Origin: Carallia brachiata
Taxonomy: Eukaryota > Streptophyta > Magnoliopsida > Malpighiales > Rhizophoraceae
Length of the DNA stretch: 64,000 nt
Direction: 5' to 3'
NCBI GenBank assembly: GCA_021464245.1
Contig: JADCRB010000009.1
Coordinates: 124,001-188,000, forward strand
A model generated the notes under the pieces. The model made no database searches, had not been told where the DNA came from, and saw only the letters and a program-made list of their open reading frames with translations. A program made the position numbers and the translations under genes. Each line of letters starts with the position of its first letter. Within the stretch, counting starts at the first letter, position 1. This document shows, in pieces, positions 1 through 10,841 of this stretch.

Positions 1-611
1 TTGGATTCTATTGACAAGCAACACCACAAGGTTTGTTTTGTTTTGTTTATTTTATTTTCTCCGGTCCAATATTGTTGGCATATGCTGCATGTTTTCTTTT
101 TGTTTTGGGGGTAAGTCTGATTGGTTTTTGTCATTGAACAGACAGGAAGTGGATTCATAAGAGTGGTGGGAGAAGAAAATGGTTATGGATATGGTGTTCA
201 ATTGCCAATAAGTCATGGCGGTGCGGCGCCTGTAATGGTCTCAGGTTACAAAAGCAACCCTGCAACAAATGACTGGACCCCTAGCCTTAATGATGATCAG
301 GTACGTTTCCATCGCAGATTGGATTTGATTAAAATAGAATTACAATATTTAAGACTAAATTAGAATGGACAAAATGTTGTAAAGATTACATTGGAAAAAA
401 ACATTGAAATATCAGGATCAAAAATATCGTTATGCGGGTTATATATCAGAATTTATATCAACATGATCTTACATTCCCCCAATGGAAATGAAACCATATA
501 TTAGGATTTAAATTTTTTTTTTATGTCTCATGTGATTGTCAGTTGAATTTTTCCTCATTTGGGTGTCAGGTTTTCGTTTCTGGCAAGCCAAATCGGAGCG
601 AAAGCTGCTAG
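1..611 (+). CDS. 3' end of an unrecognised plant gene (last three exons)
   Basis: Three exons can be joined in one frame: 1-30 (donor GTTTGT at 31), 142-300 (acceptor CAG at 139-141, donor GTACGT at 301) and 570-611 (acceptor CAG at 567-569, stop TAG 609-611). The joined tail is 76 residues, polar, and ends in VFVSGKPNRSESC. A Gly/Tyr-rich stretch (GEENGYGYGVQLP) and a segment VMVSGYKSNPATNDWTP are the only notable parts. No catalytic motif, membrane segment or signal peptide is visible. The start lies left of the window. I do not recognise the family; the clean splice sites with conserved phase are the reason to believe it is a real gene. It has no visible link to the P450 genes that follow. 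Confidence 0.6.
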
Positions 612-2239
612 ATCTCATCTGCAGGGCGTGGACGGGCAGAGAGAGAAACAGAGCAATTTGCATTTATGTTTTTGTAGAATATTGTATTGTTATTCCGCCG
701 TGTAATAATCGGATGGATAAGGATGAGTTGGTGATGCTTAAAAAATGCTTATATTCTGTGGGCGACTTCATCAGAATTATAGATTATTCGACCACCCCAC
801 CTATATTTTTCTAGTGAACTCCATTTGACCATTTCCGTGGGACTCTCTCTCTCTCTCTCTCTGTTTTTTTTTCCTTTTGTTTTTCTAAATTTTTTTGAGT
901 GAGTAAATAAGACCCTTTTTGTGCACAAAAGGATAATAATTGCTGTTGGATTAGGTATGTTTTCTCCCCTAAACTCAGCAGTGGAGAACGGTAGATTAGG
1001 TGTGTTTGGTACATAAATTATGTATATTTAGTGTATGGTATATCATATAATAATATATGATAGATTAATTTTATTTCATTATAACTCATGTAGTATAAGA
1101 TTAATTTATATTATATTATTCTACGTTGTACTATGCACCGAGCGACCGACTAGCAACATACAAACAGGAGCCATCCTCAGGGGTGGGGAACGGAAGTTGT
1201 CATAACCCAGAATCAGCGTGAAACTTGAGCACGGTTCGCGGTAATAGCACTGGAAAGTTCTTTATTTCGCTGGGTGGCTAGGTCGCTGCAATTCTCACTC
1301 TACGGGCCCGCCCGGGATAGTAGCTTATTATACGTAGATTACGTTATTAATTTCATAATCCTCTAAATGGGTATCCCGAGACGAAATTATTTTTTGGTAT
1401 GTCCAAGATAAAATCAAAACAAACTTAAGAAGCTGTCTAAGATAAAATTATTATTTTTAATCCCTAAGATTTAAAATTTCAATTTACTACCTAACATTTA
1501 TCTAAACTTATAATTAAGTTCTTAAACATTGTTTAATCTGATAAATATGTCCTTAAAAATGATATTTCTAAATTTTTTACTTATATTTTATCACAAATAT
1601 ATATTTTTTTATAATAATTAACAAAATAGATTTTTAATTGATTTGTTTTTCCTTTTGACATTTTTTTGATCTATAGAGAAAATGATAGCCTATCGTTAGG
1701 GAGAGGACAATAAAGGAGAGAACTGTAGTTTGAGTTTTAAACTTTTCTGTTCCTTAACAACTCTAATTAAAATAAAAATCTGTTTGATTTTAAAAACATT
1801 AGTTCTCGGCTCACCATCCATGCTCATTTTTGACTAAAAATATCGTTGTTCTATATCGTGTCTCCGCCATAAATAAATACATAATAATTATTACAAAAAT
1901 ATTATTAAAAAAATATTTGTTGACAGTGAATAAAAAAAGTACACAATAAAAAACAAAAACGGAAAAATTAAAAAGTGAACAACGACAACATAAATTTTAA
2001 CAACTAAACCAAATAAACTCTTAAATGTTCCAAACCAACATGAAATTAGCATAATGCTTCCCCCGGGGAGGAAAGAGGAATATAATAATAGTTCATTTAA
2101 TGCTGCTACGTCTTCAAAGAACGTTTTCTAAAAAAATATACGTGTATTTTTTTTTTTTCGACTATAAAATGAAACAGTAAAAGTAGTGCCCAACTTATTC
2201 TTAACAAGCCCTTTTTTTTTTTTTTTTTTCACAATTTTC
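612..2239. other. Intergenic: 3' flank, GC-rich island and P450 downstream sequence
   Basis: No gene is seen. A CT dinucleotide run sits near 841-862. About 1130-1320 is a sharply GC-richer island in AT-rich DNA with no convincing reading frame. From about 1470 to 2110 the sequence resembles the regions downstream of copies B (10270-10640) and C (17750-18140), so it belongs to the tandemly duplicated P450 unit. Confidence 0.5.
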
Positions 2240-5200
2240 TTAGCAAGCTTGATTCAAAATCTTACCGGTAAAGTGATGTGCTTTGAACCGAACTTCCAAT
2301 GGGTGGACTTTTGGCATAGTGAGCCCATCGCCTTCAGTCATATCAATTTTCTCACCAGTCACCCTTTCCCATTCAAAACATTGTATCAAAGAGCCCAAAG
2401 TCCAGCCCAACACACGTTGGGCCAATCCTGCTCCGGGACAAGCCCTCCTCCCAGACCCAAAAGGCAGCAGCTTGTGGGGCTCAACTTCTCCAACCCCAAA
2501 TCTCTCCGGCCTGAAACTTGTTGGGTCATCCCACAACTCAGGGTCTCTATGAATGGCCCATGCATTGATTAATACCATTGTGTCACTAGGCACGTTGTAT
2601 CCTCCAATGGTGCAATTGCTAGAGGGCATATGTGGGACTAAAAGTGGCGCTGCCGGGTATAATCGGAAAGTCTCCGAGATAATATTTTGAAGGTAGGGAA
2701 GCTTCGAAAGGTCTGATTCTTGCAATAAGCGATCTTGGCCCACTTGAGACTCCAATTCTTCTTTAGCCTTAACAAGCACGGCCGGATGGTTCAATAGATT
2801 AGACATGGCCCATTGCAAAGTCACGGATGTTGTGTCTGTTCCAGCAAGCAGCAGGATCTGCATGCAATCAAATTAGTTGCTCGATGCAGTGGAGAGGAAG
2901 AAATTATTTGAAAATGACTTAGAAAACAAGAGGACAAAGAAAGAGAAAGACAATTTCTTTGAACTTTAAAAAATTTCAAAATATTCTTGTAGAAGCTGGA
3001 GATAAGATGTAGCTTTCAAGTTGAAAGCTTTGAAACGGCTCCTATTTATATTTTTATGCATGAAAATTAATTATCATAGCTATCAAAACATAAATAATGT
3101 GTGTATAGTTGGCAATGTATGATAGCTATGACAAGGGGACAAAATAAGGTTTTGGTCTGATAGTGTTGGTTTATGGGTCTAAGTTTACCCTTATGAAAAA
3201 TTGATTAGTTCATCCCGGCCCGATGAACATAATAAGGATGGTGGAAAATGTACATGAACAGGAAAAAAGGCAGGCGGAGAATAGATGCGTCTCAATTGAC
3301 TGATTATATCGTGTAACAAGACGATTAATATTTATATAAAAAAAATAAACATATTTTACATCAATTTTTTCTTATAACCATCAATCGTCTGATTACACAA
3401 AATAATCAGTCAATCATAACATATTTGTTTTTTATCTATTTTTTTTGTCCACGTAACGAGACTTGATAGATAGTGGGCAACTAAAGAGACAACAGTTATA
3501 ATGAATAACAAATCAACCACTCCTATATAATCTCTTGTATCTCCTCTGAATGTGGGGAAAACATTAAAAAAAAAAAGACCACAAAGTCTCTCTTAAGTAG
3601 AGAACAAAGTCATATGATTGTTCACTATCTTTAGGTATTTGGGCCATAAAAATGAGTAATTTTTAATGTAATTTCACCTTAGATAATTTGTAACAAAAAA
3701 TTAGTGATTTAATTCAAAATCATAAACTGAAAGAGGATTTTTAATTGAGGTATTTATATTTTTTTTTTTTTGAGAAAGAGGTATTTTATATGTTAATCAT
3801 AGAGTTTTGTCTTTAATTTCTGACGGATAGGGATCAGGCCTTCACTGGGCGACAAAATAAATGTCTGGACTTAAATTTAATATTGTTGCCTAAACGTTCC
3901 TTGTTCGGTATCAATCAAATATCCTACGTTGCTTAAATGTAGAAAACAAAACGGAAAAAGAAAAAAAATGGGTACTACTTTTAACTCTACGATGTCCTAG
4001 TACAATTTAGTGAAAATTTGCAATTTCAATATTTGATTCATTTCTTTAACACTTGAAATCATGATTTTCAGTCTTAGATCGAACTTGCGATCAAATTGAA
4101 AAATTCTTGAACTGACTATGGGTTAAGTTCGATTTAATTTAAAAACCATATATACAATAAACCGAAAAAAAAAAAAAAAACTTTTGTCCCAAATTGATCT
4201 AGATAGTTGACCAGATAATCTAATTCAAGTGGATTTTGGTTAAAACAAGATTCATTTATCCTTTTTTTTGCCAAAAAAAAAATATAATTATATTATTTTA
4301 TTAAGACTAGTTTTATACATATGCTTAAATTTTATTTTAACAACATTTTATATATTTCATATAATATGAAAATAGTATTTATTTTATTTTTAAAAATAAT
4401 GATCCACTGATCATACCGCCATCAAACTTAGTAAACAAACCAGGTTCGTAAAATTGGACTCTTTCTGGAAGAGAGTCCTGTCAAATTTAAAAAATATATC
4501 TTTCAATGTTTCATTAAATATCTAAAGCCTTAACACGCATGTGATTGTGACTAATTCCGATATCAATTTGATGATAAAAAAAAGTTCCAAACGAGCATAA
4601 CTGATGCCTCTCCCAAGAAACCAACAAAAAATAACGACGCGTGCCAGGCGGAGCAAACTATATCTAATATCTCATCTAAAGTCAGACAAAAAAGTAGCAA
4701 ACGCTTAAATTCAATCAATTTTTAATGTTCTGCAACAAAAAAATTTATAACAATCCAAATAAGTGAGTTCTGCGGGGAAAAAGAAAAAAAAGAAAAAAAT
4801 AGGCAACCGGGTAAAATAGACGGAAGAGAGATAAGCTAACGTACTAGGTGCATGCTCTGTGCATTTTTTCAAACAAGCAATGATGTTCATACAGTTTAAA
4901 TAAAATAGGCATGAAAAATGGTAAAATGTCGCTATTTACATATTATGTTTAATTATATGCATATTATAAATTTATTTTTTTTTTAAAAAGCGTGGGACTC
5001 TCACCCATCCCTCTCCATGTCTTTTGCCCCGTGTAGTGCCACTCAAAAACAATATGGGTAAGAGGAACACTTAAAATAAGAACAAGATAGTCGGATATAA
5101 AAAATTATAAATATAAAATAATTACATTGTAATTAATCGATTAATTTTTATAATTAAATGATAAATATTTGTACAAAAAATAAATATATTTTTTATTAAT

Positions 5201-6242
5201 TTTTTTATAAATAATAATTATTTAATTATATAAAATAATTAATTTATTACATTATAAGTGTTTTCCGTCAGTAATATTCCGTTTTGGCGTAAAGGTACTC
5301 CTGAAAATAATATGGACGCGCAACGTTAAGGCAAGAGAGAGTTTTACTAACCAAAACGAGTCCTTTAATAATCTCATCGGTATAATATTCTGGCTCCGAT
5401 GCTTGCAGAGACAGGAGATGTTTGATCATATTGTTTCTGCCTTCGAAGTCACTTCTTTGTTCATCAACAAGCCTTTGCAAAATCATGTCAGTCTCTCTAG
5501 CGACTCTCTTCACCCTCTTTATGGATCCCTGAAAATCTAAAAATCGCAAGATTGGGAAGAAATTAATGGGGTTTCCTGCCCCGGAATACTTCGTAACTTC
5601 ACCTATGATGTCTTTAAACTTTGTTGCTTCTTCATCGACTGTCGTATCATCACCGTAATAACGTTTCCCTGCAATCATTCTCACCATTATGTTATAGGTC
5701 AACTCTGTGAACGCTGAGGTCAACTCTACCTTAACGAATCCACCACGGTCAACGGAAGAAGAAGCACGATGAAGCTTGCTTAGTAGAATCTTGATTTCGT
5801 CTCCTCTGGTGTCTAAAAACATGTTCAGGCGATTTGGGGAGAAGATTTCGAGAGCGCTTATGCGGCGAAGGTTGCGCCAATGGTCACCGTACGGGGCTGT
5901 GACCATTATGCTGTAATTGTAAGTTATTTGTTTGCCCATGATTAGTCTCGGTCGATTTGCCAAAACGATGTCGTTCTTCGTGAAGCACTCCTCCGTGGCC
6001 GGCCACGATGACACCACGACGACGAGTTGGGACCCGAATTTTAGGGACATGATTGGACCGTATTTTTGGGAAAGTCTCCATAGAGTTCGGTGGAGGGGCT
6101 TCTTGATGAGATGGAGATGGCCTAGAAATGGAAGAGCAATTGGGCTAGGGGGCAGATTGTTGTGTTGCTTTCCTGTTAGGAACCAGAAAACGAAGATGAG
6201 GAAAACAATGGATGCGAGAGAGTATAGCAAACTACCTTCCAT
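2240..6242 (-). CDS. CYP81-family cytochrome P450, copy A (intact)
   Basis: Membrane-anchored heme monooxygenase, expected on the ER with NADPH-P450 reductase. CYP81 enzymes hydroxylate specialised metabolites such as isoflavonoids, lignans and indole glucosinolates; the substrate here cannot be read from sequence. Exon 1 is 5352-6242 (297 residues) and exon 2 is 2240-2857 (205 residues), joined over a 2494-bp intron with donor GTTAGT and acceptor TGCAG, giving 502 residues, normal for the family. Visible in order: N-terminal hydrophobic anchor (residues about 5-23), hinge NLPPSP, oxygen-binding I-helix AGTDTT (302-307), ExxR ETFR (359-362), FRPERF (412-417) and heme loop [10 protein letters not shown] with ligand Cys437. 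The ATG at 6242 is chosen because it precedes the anchor and matches the starts of B and C. It is the only copy of the A-B-C array without a disabling change. Legume CYP81E isoflavone 2'-hydroxylases are the best-known relatives; subfamily assignment is not certain. Confidence 0.9.
3293..3415. mobile_element. Small palindromic MITE-like element in the intron of copy A
   Basis: Imperfect inverted repeat. The left arm (3293-3328) and the reverse complement of the right arm (3380-3415) share blocks such as TTGACTGATTAT and AGACGATT around an AT-rich centre. The organisation resembles the elements at 25088 and 56531. There is no coding capacity. Confidence 0.5.
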
Positions 6243-6278
6243 TCTCCTTGTTCCTATAACTTGGCTTAGGGTCGTACA

Positions 6279-6286
6279 AATATATA
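6279..6286 (-). promoter_or_regulatory. TATA box of CYP81 copy A
   Basis: The minus strand reads TATATATT about 37 bp upstream of the ATG at 6242. The same octamer is at the same place in copy C (21553-21560), while copy B has TATGTATT (15104-15111). Confidence 0.55.
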
Positions 6287-6750
6287 AGAAGTTAGAAGGA
6301 ATATTTTAAAAAGAAAAAAATTAGACTATCAAAATTTTTTTATTTGAATTTTTATCCGATTATAATAAGATTTTAATTTTTTATAATTATAGTAATATTT
6401 ATTGTCAAAAAAAAATAAAACATCTTATTATTTTTTTCTTATTGTAAAAAGTTTCAGTGTAATTGCAAATAATAAAAAACTCGTTATAATCGGATAAATT
6501 TTTGTGCATAAAATGTTTATGAAAGTGTAATGACACTCTTTTAAAAAAATTAATTTAACTTAATTTTAAATATTTTAAATATGATTATAAAAAAATTTAA
6601 AAAAAGATTTGGTTCGAAAAAATTAAGTGAAACTTGATAATAATCATTCAGATTAAATATCAGGATTAAACGTCTCCAATACACTATATAAAAATAGACT
6701 TAAATTTTAATCAATTATACGTCACATCATATTATATTTAATATATTAAG

Positions 6751-6860
6751 ATTTGCCAAAACGATATCATTCTTCGTGAAACATATCCCGGTGGCCGTCG
6801 GGGATGTCGGGACCCGAATTTGAGGGAAGATGATTGGACCCAACTTTCGTGAAGATGGGT
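6751..6860 (-). pseudogene. Fragment of a CYP81 exon 1 upstream of copy A
   Basis: About 110 bp on the minus strand repeat the part of exon 1 that in copy A lies near 5950-6060. Translation gives recognisable pieces: a GPII start, then [11 protein letters not shown] as in the [15 protein letters not shown] block of the intact genes. The segment between them is diverged, with an internal deletion. Nothing before or after it matches exon 1, so it is an isolated remnant of another copy or a partial duplication, about 0.5 kb upstream of the start codon of A. Confidence 0.75.
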
Positions 6861-7599
6861 ATTGGTTAGTCTTTCTCAGAATTTTAAGCAGAGGTGGACT
6901 GAAACAGGTGACTTATGTGTGGTGCTCTTCCCTTGATTAGGGAACCACATTTTTCAGTTTGGGACAATTTTTTAGAATAAGAACCCCAAAATAAGAAGCC
7001 TCCCAAAATAAATTTGGTGTGAGGTAAAAAATATGGCTCTTTATCATTAGTAATCTTTTTTTATGAGTTTGGTGCTATTTGGAATGGACCAGTCAGAGGA
7101 ATATTCTCGCTGATTTATATCAGGTTTTTGGTCTTGTCTGTGTTAAGGAGAGATTTTTTTTTTTTAATAAGACTACAAGAATACTTTTAGCGAGATATAA
7201 TAGAGATATATAAATAATTTAATAATATTAAATAATTTTTTTTTTAATAAATTTAATATATTTTTTATAATTTAATAATTTAAATTATTTAGTGTGCATC
7301 ATGCTCTCACAATTATTTTATATTATTGTATGTAAAAATCTTTTCCTTTATTTTATACTCTAATGGCTATCATGTCACTGTTGTAGTGGCAATTTTATAT
7401 GAGCCCTGACACTGGGGTAGCAGGACTGTGAGGGTGTTATGGTCATTTAAATTTTTTTATTTTTTTATTTTAATTTTTTATACGTTAATTTTAAATTTAT
7501 TATACATTAATTTTAATTTTTATACATAATTACATATAAATCTTAAAAAATTTCTATTCTTATATTTATTATACATTAATTTTAATTTTTATACTCAAA

Positions 7600-8400
7600 C
7601 ATGATTGCCGTTGGCTCCAATGTAGCTGCCAATTTCCTTTTTATATTTCTTTGCGTAGGCTCTGTTTGGAAGATGCTCTGAATAGAAAGTACCCAACCTG
7701 CCCTGAGGCCAGTGACGCAAACGTCGAATCCGCCCTGGCACTCAAACATTGTTGCGCTCGGCTCCAATTCCTTCTTGTTCCTCTTCTTTTCCTGTGCTTT
7801 TGCGTAATATTTCATTGGCAATGGTGCGAGCAAAAATAGACACTATTACACATACAAATCTACAAATGTATAATATTAATTATTGATCGCAGTTTTTATA
7901 TGTTTTTGTGTACAATAATAAATAATTATAATTGAATAAAATAACCTTATATTTAAACTTATTTATTTTCTGCATGAAATTCAAAATTTTTAGGATGCAT
8001 CACAAACAATTGCCATCTCAACTCGTTACGGGTCTTTTTTGACTAAGGTAAACATATTATCTTGAAAAATAAAAGTGCTAAAGCAATAAAAAGTACCCAA
8101 AAAAAAAAGAAAAGAAAAGAAAAGAAAAGGAGTACCAAAAAGAATTGTGCAAGAACAGAGCACATAGGTACCTTTTTATCGGGGTTGACAGGCAGAGAGA
8201 TGGGGTGAAGCAAAGTGCAACATTTCTATCGGTAGGACACTTTTCATGTAAGTGATTATCATTTATTATCATCATCTATGTCTGCTAGTTGTGATTAGTT
8301 GGGATGAATCTCTTTAAACTAGGCCTGAAGAGGAGTTGGAGGATCTTATCTTTGCTCTTTGCGAAGGAAGAATAGCATAGACAAGTAACTGATAAAAAAA
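7600..8400. repeat. Duplicated upstream spacer of the CYP81 array (copy next to A)
   Basis: Shares long similar stretches with 16690-16890 (upstream of B) and with 21990-22800 (upstream of C), for example GGCTCCAATTCCTTCTTG and TAAACTAGGCCTGAAGAGGA. No gene is seen; short open frames here are not supported by the sister copies. It marks the unit of tandem duplication as gene plus upstream spacer. Confidence 0.65.
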
Positions 8401-8538
8401 AAAATGCATAGAGAACAATTCAAAAATCCATCTATTGGAGTGCAAACTTAAAGTTCACTGATTTAATTGTAACAAATTAAAGTTTAATGATGAAAATAAA
8501 ACAAGTGATAAGTTTAGTGATGAATTATATAATTTATC

Positions 8539-9282
8539 TGTTAGAAACAGTAAATAAAATGAACAGAAAATAGATGCAAATAAAATAAATGAAGGATATG
8601 AAAAATCTGAGGCGTGTAAGGCACTGTCCTTAAGGATAGTTTCCGCCTCCGTTCACAAATCGTGACAGTGCAATAGGTCACAGCAGCTACCCTCCCAGGA
8701 TACAACAGACCTTCCCACTAATGTGCACTCTAAATAGTGAGGTAAAAGAAACAACTCTAATCTTGATTAACCAAGCAAAATTGAGCAAAGGAAAATGGGC
8801 AGGAATAAGAGTATCTTAAAAGTTGTGTTTCTGGAGAAGGAAGAAGTTATTTATAACCTGGTTCAGTCTTAAAAAATAATAAAAGTGAATAATGGTCATA
8901 AAGGTGAATAATGGACAGAATAATGGAGGTTAAATGGCTGTAACTGCTGCAACGGCTAGTTTTTCAACAGCCAAAAACGGCTAGTTTGACCGGAGGGTCT
9001 GAATGGTCTAAAAAATATTGGGTTCAAGGGTGGACCGGCCAACTGCGTAAGGTCTTGTGGGCCCGCTCCTATCGGACCCGTGACTGGGTTGCGCAAGACC
9101 TCTTATGGGTCTTTTGTTTTGTGAAAGTGTAAGACACATATTAGTTTATAAACAGGTAGTATATAACCTTTTTTATCTATGTGAGAATCAAATCTCCTTA
9201 TATATTCATTTATTAAGTGCTACTTGGCTTCTCTTTCCCATGTGGGATTTAAACTTTTTAAAATATCCTTTATTTTCCAACA
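8539..9282 (-). mobile_element. Solo LTR, probably Ty1/copia type
   Basis: A 744-bp element with TG...CA ends. It starts TGTTAGAAACAG and finishes TTTTCCAACA, so the ends form a short inverted repeat. It is flanked by the 5-bp target duplication TTATC (8534-8538 and 9283-9287). A TATA-like TTATAAATA on the minus strand near 8848-8857 suggests minus-strand orientation. No gag or pol sequence adjoins it, so the internal part was probably lost by LTR-LTR recombination. The matching spacer upstream of copy C, near 22925-22985, lacks the element. Confidence 0.85.
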
Positions 9283-9689
9283 TTATCCACCTTAAACAGT
9301 GGTGTAATATGAGATGAAATCGATACCTCACTTACACTTAACTTTTTTTCTCATCTATTACACCAGAGGGAAAAAACGAAAAAGGAAAGGATTCCTAGAA
9401 GTTGACCTATTGGGATTAATAAAAGCTATCGTAGTGTAATTCTAGGGTGCAAAAGAGCTGCTTCACCGTGTTCCAGGCGAAAATCTGGAAGCGTCCGGGG
9501 CAGATACTAATAACTCACGACAACACTACACTAGTGGAACGTATTGGAATGGTAACGTGAGTCCATAAATTTATTTAGTACTAGTTATGAATTCACACGG
9601 TATACAAATTTAATCATATTTTTTAAAAAAATTTTATTTTCACTCTATTTTATTGAGAAGAAAAAATAAAAAAATTCTAAATTCTAAAT

Positions 9690-10020
9690 TTTTTGAAATG
9701 GACCCATGTCTAAGTCGTCTCCATTTTTCTTACATTTTTATTAGAAATTTTCAAACTTTTAACATGCACGACAAAGAATTTCCACCTCAATCCTTACAAG
9801 TTGTTTGTTGCGCTCAAGATAAAGTTATTATCTTGAAGAAGATATAGCTAAAGCACTAAGTCCCAAAAAGAAAAATGCGAGAACAGAGCACATGACAACC
9901 TTTCATTGGAGTAACAGGAAGAAATAAAGGGGGAAGCACGGTAGATCATTTATATTGGTTAGGACACATCTCATGTAATTTTTATTTACAATGAATATTT
10001 ACGTCTAAAATTATCTTAAG
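9690..10020. repeat. Duplicated spacer block, also found at 16990-17520
   Basis: This block, with stretches such as CTCAAGATAAAGTTATTATC and TTTCATTGGAGTAACAGGAA, recurs with few changes at 17060-17285. In each case it lies just downstream of the next P450 copy (B and C). No gene is seen. Confidence 0.7.
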
Positions 10021-10841
10021 ATGATGCACTCCGAATGGAGTATCTCTCTTTCTATCCTGTTACTTTTATTATTGTGTCTACTAATTATGTGAGAGAGTGA
10101 GAGAGAAGGCGATGGTAGAATGAGAGAAATAAAGAAAGCTACTTCTTTTCTGTCAAAACTTTGACTTAATGGATAAATATGACTTTTTATTAATTCTGTC
10201 AAGTTTTATTAATTTTTCGTTAGTCTTGGTATGCTATTTATTATATAGTAAACGGGTGTTAATTGTTACATAGTACAAAATAAAATATGTTAAACTAAAT
10301 TTTATATTTCTTTTTGACTTATATTTTATCACAAATATATAATTTTCTTCCAATAATTAACAAGATATATTTTTAATTGAATTTTTGTTCACTTTAACAT
10401 TTTCAATTCCCTGATTCACTCGATTTTTAAGGCATTAGTTCCTTCTTCACCATCTACACTCTTTCTCCATTAAATGTCCCTCTTAGCTTCCTCTAAATAA
10501 ATACACAATAATTATTGCAGAAAGATGTCATTAAAAAATATTTGTAGACAACAAAATAATAAAGTAAGCATCAAACAACATACAATTAACATCTTAAGCA
10601 AATAAACTCTTAAATGTCCCATACTGACATGAAAAGAGCATAATACGTCCCTCCAGTTGATAATAAGAATTCATTTATTGGTGCTATGTCTTCAAGTAAC
10701 GTTTTGCAAAATTAGACTCTAACATTGATTTATTTATTTTTGGTCCATTAGAAGATTTATTGGACCTTATATCTTATTCTCAAGATTAAAACTCTAAATT
10801 TTAAAAATAAAAGTCTAAACTTTTAACTTTAAGACAACCCC

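Noticed and set aside
7582..7839. Short frames on both strands in the spacer upstream of copy A
   Set aside because: Not conserved as open frames in the homologous spacers upstream of B and C.
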